Shown one piece after another: positions 31,806 through 41,621 of a DNA stretch of 64,000 bases. Origin of the DNA: Psychrobacter sp. JB385 (lineage in GTDB: Bacteria; Pseudomonadota; Gammaproteobacteria; Pseudomonadales; Moraxellaceae). The notes under the pieces are model-generated. The model had not been told where the DNA came from. It saw nothing but the letters and a program-made list of their open reading frames with translations, and searched no databases. Each line of letters starts with the position of its first letter. The stretch's first letter is position 1. The stretch spans positions 372,001 to 436,000 of the forward strand of contig NZ_FUKN01000001.1 of assembly GCF_900163785.1 (NCBI RefSeq). Direction: 5' to 3'. The position numbers were made by a program, and so were the translations under genes.

Positions 31806-32585
31806 TCATTCATCTTCGTTATCTGCTGATGGTTCTTTGGCAGGCTCAGCATGCATCATGTTCGATAGCATGGGATAGTGATTGAGAATGTAGCAGAACA
31901 GCTCAGCTGTCTTTTGCGTGTCATATAGCGCCGAATGGGCATCTTTGCCATCAAACTCAAGTCCTGCCGCTTTACAAGCGCGTGCTAACACCGTCTGACC
32001 AAATGCCAGTGCCGATAAGGTAACGGTATCAAACACTGAAAAATTATGAAAAGGGTTATGGCTTTTACTATTGGTACGTAGTACTGCGGCATTCAAAAAA
32101 GACAAGTCAAAGTGCGCATTGTGACCGATTAGGACGCATTGACGGCAATCTTCAGTGCGGCGCACGTCTTTTAAGCCTTTAAAGATACGGCGAAGAGCTG
32201 TTTTTTCATCTTCGGCAATCGCTTTACGCATTGGATTGGTCGGGTCGATACCTGTAAAGGCAAGGGCGCTTGGTTCTAAGTTTGCGCCTTCAAACGGCTC
32301 GATATGAGCATTAAACGCATCGCCTGGATAAAACACGCCTTCCTCATTTAATAAGATAGGAATACAGGCAATTTCTAATAACGCATCGGTTTGTGCATTA
32401 AAACCTGCCGTCTCTACATCAACCACGACTGGCAAAAACTTGCGAAAACGGTCTTTTAAGCGCAGTGGGGCTTGTTCTTCTGACGCAGTATCTTCAGTAG
32501 CAATGTTTGAGTCGTTATCAGGTGTGTTCGTTAAGTGGTTTGTTGAATGGGTATTAGGTACGGCGGCATCATTTTGAATGGTCAT
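31806..32585 (-). CDS. rnt: Ribonuclease T
   Basis: RNase T trims 3' ends of tRNAs and other stable RNAs. The DEDD exonuclease motifs are in order: VVVDVETAGF (Asp56, Glu58), GHNAHFDLSFLNAAV with its Asp, and AHSALYDTQKTAELF with the catalytic His and Asp. The stretches RTNSKSHNPFHNFSVFDTVT and AFGQTVLARACKAAG are RNase T-specific. The 259-residue product has an N-terminal polar extension of about 40 residues before LRLKDRFRKFLPVVVDVE. Its neighbour pyrC is upstream on the same strand, 139 bases away. Confidence 0.93.
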   Translation of the reverse strand: MTIQNDAAVPNTHSTNHLTNTPDNDSNIATEDTASEEQAPLRLKDRFRKFLPVVVDVETAGFNAQTDALLEIACIPILLNEEGVFYPGDAFNAHIEPFEGANLEPSALAFTGIDPTNPMRKAIAEDEKTALRRIFKGLKDVRRTEDCRQCVLIGHNAHFDLSFLNAAVLRTNSKSHNPFHNFSVFDTVTLSALAFGQTVLARACKAAGLEFDGKDAHSALYDTQKTAELFCYILNHYPMLSNMMHAEPAKEPSADNEDE

Positions 32586-32724
32586 ATCAGGTTAGATCGC
32601 TTTTATCAGTCGTACTGTTATATGGAATAAACAAAAAGGCATCCTACGACAAAAGCTTTGTCCCTTTATATAAGGATTTCACTCTTATCGTAGGATAAAG
32701 TAAAAATATTTGACGAGATCAGCT

Positions 32725-33795
32725 TTACGCTTTGATAGACCAAGGCAACGTTTCACCAGCCATGAGTGGCGTGAGTGAACCACCGTCAAAATAAGGATAG
32801 CTGGTGGGTACTTGCATCGGCGTGTTGATAAGCGTTATTTTGCTCTCATTAAGGGGTAGGCCATAAAACTGCGCCCCAAAACGACTGGCAAAGCCTTCTA
32901 GCTTGTCTATCTTGCCCACACTATCAAAAGCCGTGGCATATAATGGTAAAGCAGTCTCAGCGCTGTAACAGCCAGCACAGCCGCAAGCAGCTTCTTTCTT
33001 GTCGGTAGCATGTGGCGCAGAGTCGGTACCCAAGAAGAATTTTGGATTACCACTTGTGGCCACATCCAACAGGACTTTTTGATGACTTTCACGCTTTAAG
33101 ATAGGTAAGCAATAAAAGTGTGGTTTGATGCCACCAACCAGCATGTGGTTGCGGTTAAACATCAAGTGCTGCGGCGTGATAGTAGCAGCAATATGATTGC
33201 CTTGAGCCAATACAAAGTCCGCTGCATCACTTGTGGTAATATGTTCCATGACGATTTTTAATGTGGGGAATTTGGCAATAATTTGTCCCAACACTTCATC
33301 CAAAAAGCGCTTCTCACGATCAAAAATATCCACATGATCTTGCGTTACTTCGCCATGAAGTAACAAGGGCAGATTATATTTTTCTAACGCTTCAAAGACA
33401 TCAACACAGGCGTTGATGTTGGTCACGCCATCAGATGAGTTGGTGGTGGCACCAGCAGGATACAGCTTGACTGCCTGAACGATGCCAGACTTAGCGGCTA
33501 CTTCGATATCTTGTGCCGTCGTATTGTCTGTCAAATACAACGTCATGCGTGGATCAAATGCTGCTTTTCGCTCAGCACTCAGGCCACTGGCTTGTAAATG
33601 CTCCAAGATGCGAGTGCGATAGGCAAGCGCCTCATCAGCGTTCTTCACTGGTGGTACTAGATTTGGCATACAAATCACACGATTAAAGCTACCTGCTGCG
33701 TGTGGTACAGTAGTACGCAACGCTTTGCCATCACGCAGGTGAATATGCCAATCGTCTGGCTGGAGGAGGGTCAACTCTCTAATCGAATCAGTCAT
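32725..33795 (-). CDS. pyrC: Dihydroorotase (homodimeric PyrC type)
   Basis: PyrC cyclises N-carbamoyl-L-aspartate to dihydroorotate in pyrimidine synthesis. From the ATG at 33795 the protein is 356 residues, near the E. coli length of 348. It shows the zinc ligands DDWHIHLRD (His17, His19), the carbamylated lysine in [13 protein letters not shown] (Lys110), LLLHGEVT, and the [10 protein letters not shown] stretch. A frame extension to 33915 gives a hydrophobic leader unlike the family and is rejected. It is divergent from argG. Confidence 0.95.
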   Translation of the reverse strand: MTDSIRELTLLQPDDWHIHLRDGKALRTTVPHAAGSFNRVICMPNLVPPVKNADEALAYRTRILEHLQASGLSAERKAAFDPRMTLYLTDNTTAQDIEVAAKSGIVQAVKLYPAGATTNSSDGVTNINACVDVFEALEKYNLPLLLHGEVTQDHVDIFDREKRFLDEVLGQIIAKFPTLKIVMEHITTSDAADFVLAQGNHIAATITPQHLMFNRNHMLVGGIKPHFYCLPILKRESHQKVLLDVATSGNPKFFLGTDSAPHATDKKEAACGCAGCYSAETALPLYATAFDSVGKIDKLEGFASRFGAQFYGLPLNESKITLINTPMQVPTSYPYFDGGSLTPLMAGETLPWSIKA

Positions 33796-34122
33796 AATGT
33801 CGTCGCGCTCTATATCGTCATATATGGAAGTAAAAGGGAGGAAGTACGGTAGCGCTATCATAACAGATTTGCCTACTTGACTAAATATGCGACCAAATAT
33901 ACCTACATAATTCACTGAGTTGTCTTTTTTGTTTCTTTATGACGTAGGGTTTTGGCAGCGCCGCCCAAAATGTAATCCTTAGAATTTAAACCAAAAGCGA
34001 GTGCCTAATGGCAGTTAGACTTTTGCCTATAGTAAATATGATGTACACTGAGCGAGTAATTCATCTTTTGATTCAACCTTAGCGCTTTCCCTAACGCTAT
34101 ATTCTCATAATAGGAGTTGTTC
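33796..34122. other. Divergent promoter region between pyrC and argG
   Basis: A 327-base region with no gene. It contains the candidate argG promoter at 34015-34042; nothing else of note. Confidence 0.5.
34015..34042 (+). promoter_or_regulatory. Possible argG promoter
   Basis: TTAGAC, 16 bases, TATGAT, about 80 bases before the argG start. Matches to consensus are partial, so this is tentative. Confidence 0.4.
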
Positions 34123-35361
34123 ATGGCTCAGCTTGATCCAAAAAATATTGATAAAATCGTATTGGCATATTCAGGTGGCCTTGATACCTCAATCATCGCT
34201 AAATGGCTACAAGAAACTTATGATGCCGAAGTGATCACCTTTACTGCTGATATCGGTCAAGGCGAAGAAGTTGAGCCTGCCCGTGCCAAAGCTCAAGCAA
34301 TGGGTATCAAGCACATCCACATTGAAGATTTGCGCGAAGAGTTTGCCCGCGACTATGTATTCCCGATGTTCCGTGCCAATGCTATCTATGAAGGTGAGTA
34401 CTTACTCGGTACGTCTATCGCTCGTCCACTAATCGCTAAGCGTTTGGTTGAGATTGCCAAAGAACACAATGCCGATGCCATCAGTCATGGCGCGACTGGT
34501 AAAGGTAATGACCAAGTTCGTTTTGAGCTAGGTGCTGTCGCTTTGTCACCAGACGTGGTAACGATTGCTCCTTGGCGTGAGTGGGACTTATCAAGCCGTG
34601 AAAGCTTGATGCAATATGCCAAAGAGCATGATATCGCTATTGATTATGCAGGTAATAAGAAAAAATCGCCTTATTCAATGGATGCCAACTTGCTACATAT
34701 CTCTTATGAAGGTGGCGTTCTAGAAGAACCGTACACTGAAGCAGAAGAAGATATGTGGCGCTGGTCTGTCAGTCCAGAAGAAGCGCCTGATGAAGCGCAA
34801 TATTTAGAACTAGAATACAAGAAAGGTGACATCGTTGCTATCGATGGCGAAGCGCTAAAGCCTTATGAAGTCATGATTAAGCTGAATGAAATCGGCGGTA
34901 AACATGGTATCGGCCGTTTAGATATCGTTGAAAACCGTTATGTTGGTATGAAGTCACGTGGTTGCTACGAGACGCCAGCTGGCACGATTATGCTAAAAGC
35001 GCATCGCGGTATCGAGTCTCTAACGCTTGATCGCGAAGCCGCCCATCTAAAAGATGAGCTCATGCCACGCTATGCAAAAATCATCTACAATGGCTATTGG
35101 TTCAGCCCTGAGCGTATGATGCTACAGGCATTGATTGACAAATCACAAGAATACGTCAACGGTACCGTACGTGTAAAGTTATACAAAGGTGCTGTGAGCG
35201 TCGTCGGTCGTAAGTCAGATGATTCGTTATTTGACGAAAAAATTGCAACTTTCGAAGATGATGCAGGTGCTTACGATCAAAAAGACGCAGAAGGTTTTAT
35301 CCGTCTAAATGGTCTGCGTTTGGCTATCGAAGCTAGCCGTGGTCGCGATTTGTCTAAATAA
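34123..35361 (+). CDS. argG: Argininosuccinate synthase
   Basis: ArgG joins citrulline and aspartate with ATP to argininosuccinate. The 412-residue protein begins [20 protein letters not shown], with the pyrophosphatase-type P-loop AYSGGLDTS; further family stretches are [27 protein letters not shown] and APWREWDL, and [15 protein letters not shown]. The ATG at 34123 has AGGAG six bases upstream, favouring it over an in-frame TTG six bases earlier. It stands alone with its own terminator. Confidence 0.97.
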   Translation: MAQLDPKNIDKIVLAYSGGLDTSIIAKWLQETYDAEVITFTADIGQGEEVEPARAKAQAMGIKHIHIEDLREEFARDYVFPMFRANAIYEGEYLLGTSIARPLIAKRLVEIAKEHNADAISHGATGKGNDQVRFELGAVALSPDVVTIAPWREWDLSSRESLMQYAKEHDIAIDYAGNKKKSPYSMDANLLHISYEGGVLEEPYTEAEEDMWRWSVSPEEAPDEAQYLELEYKKGDIVAIDGEALKPYEVMIKLNEIGGKHGIGRLDIVENRYVGMKSRGCYETPAGTIMLKAHRGIESLTLDREAAHLKDELMPRYAKIIYNGYWFSPERMMLQALIDKSQEYVNGTVRVKLYKGAVSVVGRKSDDSLFDEKIATFEDDAGAYDQKDAEGFIRLNGLRLAIEASRGRDLSK

Positions 35362-35395
35362 ACTTTATGATAGTTGAATAGATGTTAAGCCATAA

Positions 35396-35432
35396 AAAAC
35401 AGAGGTGCTATTTATAGTGCCTCTGTTTTTTT
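35396..35432 (+). terminator. argG terminator
   Basis: AAAAACAGAGG and CCTCTGTTTTT form a perfect stem around a short loop, followed by Ts. Confidence 0.9.
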
Positions 35433-35491
35433 ATGGGTCATAAATGGTTAGTAAAATGGGTTTTCATTTCGTTTCTGTAGTCGCTGCCTTT

Positions 35492-36757
35492 TCATTTTTC
35501 TGCTGCTGTCTCTTCAGCGCCAGATTCATCATCTACTCTAACAATGGCTACATCTTGCTGCTGACGCTCATCAGCGATATCTTGTTCTAGTATTTCTTCG
35601 GTGGCGAGCACGACGCCATTAGACTTTTGCGATTGATATTTGAGCGTAGCGAGCGCCCCCAGTACACCAATGACAAGTATAATAATAAGAATCACTGGGT
35701 TTTTCCAAAGTGGCGTTGGAGCATCGTACTCAATCGGTTTTTCACTGATTGTCGCAGGAGTGTTGTCGCTGTTGCCACCGATCAATCCCAAGCTGACTAG
35801 AGGAGGTTTGGGCGGGTTCACAGGCTCAGAATTCACGCGCAGTCGGTTACGACTGAGGTAGATATCAGATATTTTTGCCAACTGTAATAACCAACGTTGA
35901 TGCGGCAAGGCAATCGCTGGCATGTCTGCAAATACCAGCATGTCATTATGGCGTCCTTGCTGTAAATTATCCGGTGAGCGGCCAATGGCTTTTAGATAAT
36001 TGCCTGTTGCCATCTGCATGTCTTGTACTGGCTCCTGATTGTCAGGTTTGAATGAGGTCAGCTCATACCAATATGGGTCAAAAGTAGGCGGTGTATCTAA
36101 TAGCTGCTCAGCATTTAGAAGAGATTGATCAGAGGCGTTTTGTCCTGTGTCCAAGTTGCTCTCTGATGGTGTGGGTTGTTCTATACTATCAGGACTTACG
36201 GCTACCGAATCGTCTGATGCCAAATTTGGCTGACTCACATCAAAACGTTTGGCTGACAAAAACTGTGGCTGTAAGGCAAACCACTTATTAATCTCATCGT
36301 GATCCAATTGACTATATTCTGTCAAGATAGCCAATTCACGTAGTACGATTACACATAAGGAAGTCAGTAAAATTTGAACTTGCGGTATTTTTGCATCGAT
36401 TTTTGAGGCAATATATTCGCTGGCTTTGACCATGCGTTCATTGTCATGAAATATGGCATCGGCGGCGTCTTGACGATGGTATAACGTCGCATTGATGGTC
36501 GCAAAATTCATAGAATTGTACTGCCGCAGTTCTTTGACCGCTGAGCGACCAAAGAGTTTTTTACTGACAGCTTGCCCTTTATGATGCTGTTGATAAACAA
36601 GTAGGGCGCTTACGATAGCCTGCAAACTGGCATCCATGGCTAGTCGAGCTTGAGGCAGTGAAAGCTGCGCTACATCTGCCAGTAGTGACAGCATGGGCTT
36701 GGTATCTTGATATAGAAAATCATACATCGACACACGTGTCGGTGAAATAGTCGTCAT
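35492..36757 (-). CDS. Membrane-anchored protein of unknown function
   Basis: The 421-residue product has a helical N-terminal domain (residues 1-170; LADVAQLSLPQARLAMDASL and similar), a Ser/Asp/Gln-rich middle (about 175-225), a conserved-looking segment PTFDPYWYELTSFKPDNQEP, one transmembrane helix near residues 345-365 (NPVILIIILVIGVLGALATL) and an acidic C-terminal tail rich in Glu and Gln. This is a single-pass layout with most mass on one side. No family was recognised with confidence. It stands between the convergent argG gene and the divergent YkuD gene, 131 bases from the latter. Confidence 0.7.
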   Translation of the reverse strand: MTTISPTRVSMYDFLYQDTKPMLSLLADVAQLSLPQARLAMDASLQAIVSALLVYQQHHKGQAVSKKLFGRSAVKELRQYNSMNFATINATLYHRQDAADAIFHDNERMVKASEYIASKIDAKIPQVQILLTSLCVIVLRELAILTEYSQLDHDEINKWFALQPQFLSAKRFDVSQPNLASDDSVAVSPDSIEQPTPSESNLDTGQNASDQSLLNAEQLLDTPPTFDPYWYELTSFKPDNQEPVQDMQMATGNYLKAIGRSPDNLQQGRHNDMLVFADMPAIALPHQRWLLQLAKISDIYLSRNRLRVNSEPVNPPKPPLVSLGLIGGNSDNTPATISEKPIEYDAPTPLWKNPVILIIILVIGVLGALATLKYQSQKSNGVVLATEEILEQDIADERQQQDVAIVRVDDESGAEETAAEK

Positions 36758-36894
36758 AATCTGCTAGCATCAAAAAGTGTGCCCCTATCTTACGGTGCCA
36801 AAAGCCTTGTTACAATCCCTCAATAATAGAAATTTTTACAGTTTTTTATCAAAAATGTCTTAAATCATACGCTTAATAACCACCGGACGTGTTT

Positions 36895-37404
36895 ATGAAT
36901 CATCAAAATCTTGATAGACAATTAATCATCAATATTGCTGAGCAAACATTGACAGTCTATCAGCAACAAAAAGAAGTACTAAAATATCCAGTCTCTACGG
37001 CCAAAAATGGAATTGGTAGTCAGGAGGATAGTGGTTGTACGCCGCTTGGCCAGCATATCGTTGCAGAAAAGATAGGGGGTGACTCTCCGATAAGCGCTGT
37101 GTTCATTGGTCGTGTACCTACGGGTGAGAGATATGATGCAGCGCTTGGCGAGCTATATCCTAAGCGTGATTGGATACTAAGCCGTATTTTATGGCTGAGT
37201 GGTCTTGATGAAGGTATCAATAAAGGCAGTAACGCTCAAGGTGTCTGTGATACTTATCAGCGTTACATTTATATTCATGGAACGCCAGATACCGAACCGA
37301 TGGGTGTACCACTCTCACATGGCTGCGTGCGTATGCGCAATGAGGACATCGTCGAGCTGTTTGAACAGGTAGAAGAAGGCATGCCTGTGACGATCGTGGC
37401 AGAT
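36895..37404 (+). CDS. Cytoplasmic YkuD-domain enzyme (probable ElsL-type L,D-carboxypeptidase)
   Basis: The YkuD (L,D-transpeptidase) catalytic motif is present: IHGTPD (His128), then SHGCVRM with nucleophile Cys144 and His142. The stop codon follows at 37405-37407. Unusually, no signal peptide or membrane anchor precedes the domain: the protein of 170 residues starts MNHQNLDRQLIINIAEQTLT and is soluble. Signal-less YkuD proteins of this size in Acinetobacter (ElsL) are cytoplasmic L,D-carboxypeptidases of murein recycling, and an orthologous role is inferred. The ATG at 36895 is preferred over a GTG two codons upstream. Confidence 0.85.
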
Positions 37405-37449
37405 TAAACCGAGTTTCAATCGGTAAAGATTGAGCAGCAAATAGCACTT

Positions 37450-37485
37450 AAAAAAGACAGCCTTTGTAAAAGAAGCTGTCTTTTT
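37450..37485. terminator. Terminator between the YkuD and CYTH-CHAD genes
   Basis: AAAAAGACAGC and GCTGTCTTTTT form a perfect 11-bp stem around a 13-base loop. It lies between convergent genes and is A-flanked and T-flanked, so it may work both ways. Confidence 0.88.
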
Positions 37486-37509
37486 ATAACATGGTTTATT
37501 TATCTATAT

Positions 37510-39144
37510 TTACCAAAACTTTTTGCTATCTTTTAGTTTTGCTAAACGTTTTTCAGCACGTTGATGGTTTTTTTCTAAGGCAGCTACTAACCAACCTGCG
37601 CCATATAATGCATTGCTGTCCGATGCGGACTTTAGCTGATAACGTTGCTGATATTGTGTATAAGCCTGATATTTATTCAAAGCTTTTTGTGCTTTTATAA
37701 GGTTCTTTAGCCAAAGCTTGGTTTTCTTTTTAGACGATTTCTTATGAAAGACGGGTACAGAGAACTCACTCATATAACGTAGTGTTTTTAGTTGATGGTA
37801 TAATTTATATTGAGAATGCGCTTCATTACTGCTTTTTGCTTCATCGTCTTTTATCTCCAAGCTTTCTGTCTCCAAGCTTTCTGACTCTAAGCTTTGGTTA
37901 TCGCTGACCTCGGCCTCATTATCGTCTCTATCATCACGTTTTTTCTCAACGTTGAGCAGCTCTTTGTATTGCTGAGACAAGATTTTAGCCAATTTATCGA
38001 TAGCCATTTTATTGTTTTGAGGTTCCAGTTTTGGATCGCTCATGGTGAAGGCGATCAGCTCTAGCAATATCAACTGAAAGTCATTGGCTTTTACGGCATC
38101 TATTGGTTTGATTTTGAGCGCTTCAATGTCTGTCATCCAGTTGGTTGTAGGCGCGCCAAGTTCTTGCAACTTGGGTTCAAGGTGCTCTGCTAGATACGTC
38201 AGCTCACGATAATCATCAAGTAGGGTCAAGGTTTGAGTTAGAATCGGCTGCCAATCAGGATTGATCTCATCAGAAAAGCTTGCAAATGCTGTTATTGCCG
38301 TCAGCAAACGGTCGATACCAATATAAAACTGCAAGACGTGCTCATGGTCAGTACTACCGGCGACGATGGCACTGCTGTTGGGTAAAATTTGGAGCAGACA
38401 GTTATGGACAGCTGCGCGTACAAAGGCAGGTAGGCTGGTTTTTCGACTGACGTTTAGCTCATTAAGGTTTGTGCCAACCGCCTGACTATGAGATTGACCT
38501 TTAATAAGCAGTCCACCGCGCTCAGCTTTGGTCACGGTAGAGAGGCTGAGCTTATAACGTTTGCACCATGCTTTGGCTGTCGTAAATAAAAAGTCTAAAT
38601 CACCTGATATAAGCTCGAACTCAATTTCTTGAATGGCTTCTCGTTGGGTGTCGTCCTCACCATGGATGATTTCTCCTTTGTCATAGGCAACTTCGATACA
38701 GTTATCTGCACTATCCTCAATATCATCACTGATCTTTTCTGTTAGAAATCGTGTGGTGCGCTCGACATTGGTGACATACCGTTGTGTCAACTCTTTGAGT
38801 TTAAAGCCGTCAAAAGCAGCGGCAGCTGGCGTGTCTTTATAAATGCTTAAATCAGGCATGAGCGCATCATTATCAATCATTACTTGTACCTGCTCATTAT
38901 CTAATATGGCATTGTGCTCTAAACGTGCTGCAATACCATCACCGCCAGCTTTTAGGGTTTGTACCCAAGCATCACCTTCTTTGCGAATACGTAAACCAAT
39001 ACCTGCTTTGGCCAATTGCTGGTCAAGGGTGTCGTAATAATGTGCTGCCATTTGCGTCAGCTTTGAGGATTTGACTTGTACTTGGCGCATCAGCCCTTTT
39101 AGCCGTGATTCTGGCACCAAAAATTTCAGCTCTATCTCTTGCAT
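37510..39144 (-). CDS. CYTH-CHAD domain protein (inorganic triphosphatase-like)
   Basis: The N-terminus MQEIELKFLVP carries the ExExK motif of the CYTH/triphosphate tunnel metalloenzyme fold, continuing with ARLEHNAIL and RKEGDAWVQTLKAGG. Residues from about 240 form a CHAD domain, a helical domain with many conserved His and basic residues thought to bind polyphosphate. The arrangement matches E. coli YgiF, an inorganic triphosphatase. The two parts are joined by a Ser/Glu-rich linker built on a 15-bp tandem repeat (37854-37898). The ATG follows AGGAG. A role with the window's ppk1 in polyphosphate metabolism is a reasonable inference. Confidence 0.88.
   Translation of the reverse strand: MQEIELKFLVPESRLKGLMRQVQVKSSKLTQMAAHYYDTLDQQLAKAGIGLRIRKEGDAWVQTLKAGGDGIAARLEHNAILDNEQVQVMIDNDALMPDLSIYKDTPAAAAFDGFKLKELTQRYVTNVERTTRFLTEKISDDIEDSADNCIEVAYDKGEIIHGEDDTQREAIQEIEFELISGDLDFLFTTAKAWCKRYKLSLSTVTKAERGGLLIKGQSHSQAVGTNLNELNVSRKTSLPAFVRAAVHNCLLQILPNSSAIVAGSTDHEHVLQFYIGIDRLLTAITAFASFSDEINPDWQPILTQTLTLLDDYRELTYLAEHLEPKLQELGAPTTNWMTDIEALKIKPIDAVKANDFQLILLELIAFTMSDPKLEPQNNKMAIDKLAKILSQQYKELLNVEKKRDDRDDNEAEVSDNQSLESESLETESLEIKDDEAKSSNEAHSQYKLYHQLKTLRYMSEFSVPVFHKKSSKKKTKLWLKNLIKAQKALNKYQAYTQYQQRYQLKSASDSNALYGAGWLVAALEKNHQRAEKRLAKLKDSKKFW
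37854..37898. repeat. 15-bp in-frame tandem repeat in the CYTH-CHAD linker
   Basis: Two exact copies of TCTCCAAGCTTTCTG and a third diverged copy. Each unit codes for five residues of the Ser-Leu-Glu-rich linker, so copy-number change would keep the frame. Confidence 0.85.
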
Positions 39145-39210
39145 AATGGCTCCTAATAATTCTAAATAATGATTGTTAGTCTACCACTCTATGATTTTTT
39201 AAACCGCAAC

Positions 39211-39248
39211 AAAAAAGCCGCTCTATCTTAAGTAGAGCGGCTTTTTTT
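39211..39248 (-). terminator. aceA terminator
   Basis: AAAAAAGCCGCTCTA and TAGAGCGGCTTTTTT form a perfect 15-bp stem with a 7-base loop, 28 bases after the aceA stop and before the CYTH-CHAD gene. Confidence 0.93.
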
Positions 39249-39275
39249 GTAACGTAGGACTATAAATATTGGTGA

Positions 39276-40862
39276 TTAGAACTGGTTCATGGTGTTTTTG
39301 CCGCCGCCAGCTTTCAAAGCGTTATCGCCTGAGAAAATCTCTTTGTGATCATCGCCAAGGTCAGAACCAGCCATTGCTTGGTGCTTAACACAAGCGATGC
39401 CTTCGCGGATTTCTTTACGTTGTACGCCGGCTGCATAAGCAAGCATGCCTTCTTCACCGAAGTAGCCTTTAGCAAGTTCATGAACGCTAAGTGCAGTGGT
39501 GTGGTAAGTCGGTAGCGTGATTAAGTGATGGAATACACCTGCTTCACGTGACGCATCACGTTGGAAGTTCTTAGCGGCAACGTCCGCTGCTGCATCAAGC
39601 TCTGTACCGTCATAATCAGCACTCATCAAGTCAGCTTTATTATATGCTGAGATGTCTTTACCTTCTTCTTCCCACTGTGCAATGACTTGCTTACGGAAGT
39701 TAAGCGTCCAGTTGAATGATGGGCTGTTGTTGTATACAAGCTTCGCTTTAGGCTGTTGCTCTTTAATACGGTCAACCATCATTTTGATGTGTTCTACGTC
39801 TGGCGTTGGTGTTTCGATCCATAGTAGATCCGCGCCGTTTTCTAGCGCAGTGACACAGTCAAGTACAACGCGGTCGATATTTGTCTCTTCACGGAACTGG
39901 TATAAGCCGTTCGGTAGGCGAACTGGGCGTACGAGTTTGCCATTGTGCTTAAGTAAGCTATCATTTTCTTTGGCATCTTCAAGTGTGACTTCTTCCATTT
40001 CAATAAAATCGATGTACTTAGAAGCAAGGTCGCCTGGCTCATTTGATACTGGGATTTTTTGTGTGAGTGACGCGCCTTCCGAGTCAGTACGAGCAACGAT
40101 CACACCGTCTTCAACACCAAGCTCTAAGAAAGCATAACGGATAGCGTTAATTTTTGAGATAAAATCTTCGTGCGGTACGGTGACTTTACCAGCCTGATGA
40201 CCACACTGCTTAGCGTCGGATACTTGGTTTTCAACTTGAATGGCACAGGCACCAGCTTCGATCATTTGCTTGGTCAATAGGTAAGTGGCTTCTTCGTTAC
40301 CAAAACCTGCATCGATATCCGCAATGATTGGCACCACATGCGAATCAAAGTTTTCGATTTTTTCTAAGATAGCCGAGGTGTCTTGACCCGCTTCTTCAGC
40401 CGCATTTAGCTCACGGAAATAATCGTTCAGTACTTTGGCATCTGCTTGACGTAGGAACGTGTAGATTTCTTCGATTAGCTTAGGAACTGATGTTTTTTCG
40501 TGCATTGATTGGTCAGGTAGTGGGCCGAACTCAGAGCGTAGCGCCGCGACCATCCAACCTGATAGATAGATGTAAGTTTTGGCTGTAGTACCAAAGTATT
40601 TTTTCTTAGCATACATGGTTTGCTGTGCCACAAAACCATGCCATGCCCCTAAAGACTGGGTGTATTGAGACGTGTCATTGTCATAATCTTCCATGTCTTG
40701 ACGCATGATCTTTGCAGTATATTTGGCGATATCCAAACCAGTTTTAAAACGGTTTTGCGACATCATACGTGCTGCATCAGTTTCACTGATATTCTGCCAG
40801 TTACCGTGCTTTTGCTTCAATTCACGTACTAAGTCGATCGCTGATTTATATGCAGTTGACAT
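39276..40862 (-). CDS. aceA: Isocitrate lyase (528-residue type)
   Basis: Isocitrate lyase splits isocitrate to succinate and glyoxylate, the first step of the glyoxylate shunt. The active-site motif reads KQCGHQ with Cys220, the variant of the usual KKCGH found in the longer Pseudomonas/Acinetobacter-type enzymes, whose length (about 530 residues) also matches. Further stretches are PIIADIDAGFGNEEATYLL, IVARTDSEGASL, and WIETPTPDVEHIK. The ATG follows AAGGAG. Malate synthase lies elsewhere in the window (15840), so the pathway is split; a large 5' region separates aceA from a divergent LysR gene. Confidence 0.96.
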   Translation of the reverse strand: MSTAYKSAIDLVRELKQKHGNWQNISETDAARMMSQNRFKTGLDIAKYTAKIMRQDMEDYDNDTSQYTQSLGAWHGFVAQQTMYAKKKYFGTTAKTYIYLSGWMVAALRSEFGPLPDQSMHEKTSVPKLIEEIYTFLRQADAKVLNDYFRELNAAEEAGQDTSAILEKIENFDSHVVPIIADIDAGFGNEEATYLLTKQMIEAGACAIQVENQVSDAKQCGHQAGKVTVPHEDFISKINAIRYAFLELGVEDGVIVARTDSEGASLTQKIPVSNEPGDLASKYIDFIEMEEVTLEDAKENDSLLKHNGKLVRPVRLPNGLYQFREETNIDRVVLDCVTALENGADLLWIETPTPDVEHIKMMVDRIKEQQPKAKLVYNNSPSFNWTLNFRKQVIAQWEEEGKDISAYNKADLMSADYDGTELDAAADVAAKNFQRDASREAGVFHHLITLPTYHTTALSVHELAKGYFGEEGMLAYAAGVQRKEIREGIACVKHQAMAGSDLGDDHKEIFSGDNALKAGGGKNTMNQF

Positions 40863-41621
40863 CTGTAGTCTCCTTGGTGGGGTATGAAAAACAAATAAAT
40901 TAAGTGCTAAAATAGTGACAATTGGGTATGACTAAAAAATCCAGTTTTACTAAAAAGTATATATTTAGACTTGATACGAACGGTATTGACCTCTCATCGG
41001 AGCCAGCGTAACCATAAACCATTGGTCAACGTCTTATTTACACTAAACAAACCTGTAGGCTAATACAAGAAAATTACTGAACTCAGCAGTTAAAAATAAT
41101 TTTTGAGGTATAAAAGACAACTGGTTTGTTCACGTAATTCAAGGCATTTGCGCTATTTATCGCTCCATGAGGACATAACTGACTGTAAGAGGTGGTACAA
41201 TAACTACGTTAAGTTGCTGGTCATAAATGCCTTGACCAATGATACTTTTAGTGAAAAAGCAAACAATATTTTATTTACAGTAAGTATCCTAATATCTTGA
41301 AAGATTGTCTCAGTCAGTAAAATAGTATCGGTACGTACACCCAAGTTTTATCGTCTGTGTCACAAATCATCCATGAGACTCACTATAACTGTGTCACCAA
41401 GATTTATCTAATTTATGATTATTATCTTTAGTATTTTATTTAGTTATAATGTATTTAAAACAGTATCTTACAGTAGGTAATTTGAGTTATAATTGACAAA
41501 CATTGCATGAATTTGATTAAAAAATATCAAAATATCGCTGTTGTAAACGATAAACACCCAAAATAGCACCAAAAATACCAAGATTTTGACGGTATTTATC
41601 CAAAGGCTAAGAGACATATAT
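40863..41621. other. Large intergenic region between aceA and a LysR gene
   Basis: A 759-base divergent region. It contains one 11-bp inverted repeat, TCAAGGCATTT at about 41146 and AAATGCCTTGA at about 41226, but no convincing gene: the longest frames have no start signals or family features. Promoter and regulatory sites for aceA and the LysR gene must be here; LysR-type boxes could not be singled out. Confidence 0.5.

Noticed and set aside
33796..33915. Upstream extension of pyrC by 40 codons
   Set aside because: It adds a hydrophobic leader not found in dihydroorotases; the ATG at 33795 gives the family length.
39652..40137. A long plus-strand frame (161 codons) antisense to aceA
   Set aside because: Shadow frame of a highly expressed gene; Ser-rich composition and no family features.
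41103..41300. A 65-codon plus-strand frame between aceA and the LysR gene
   Set aside because: No good start signal, no membrane or family features, and it contains an inverted-repeat arm; likely chance in an AT-rich regulatory region.
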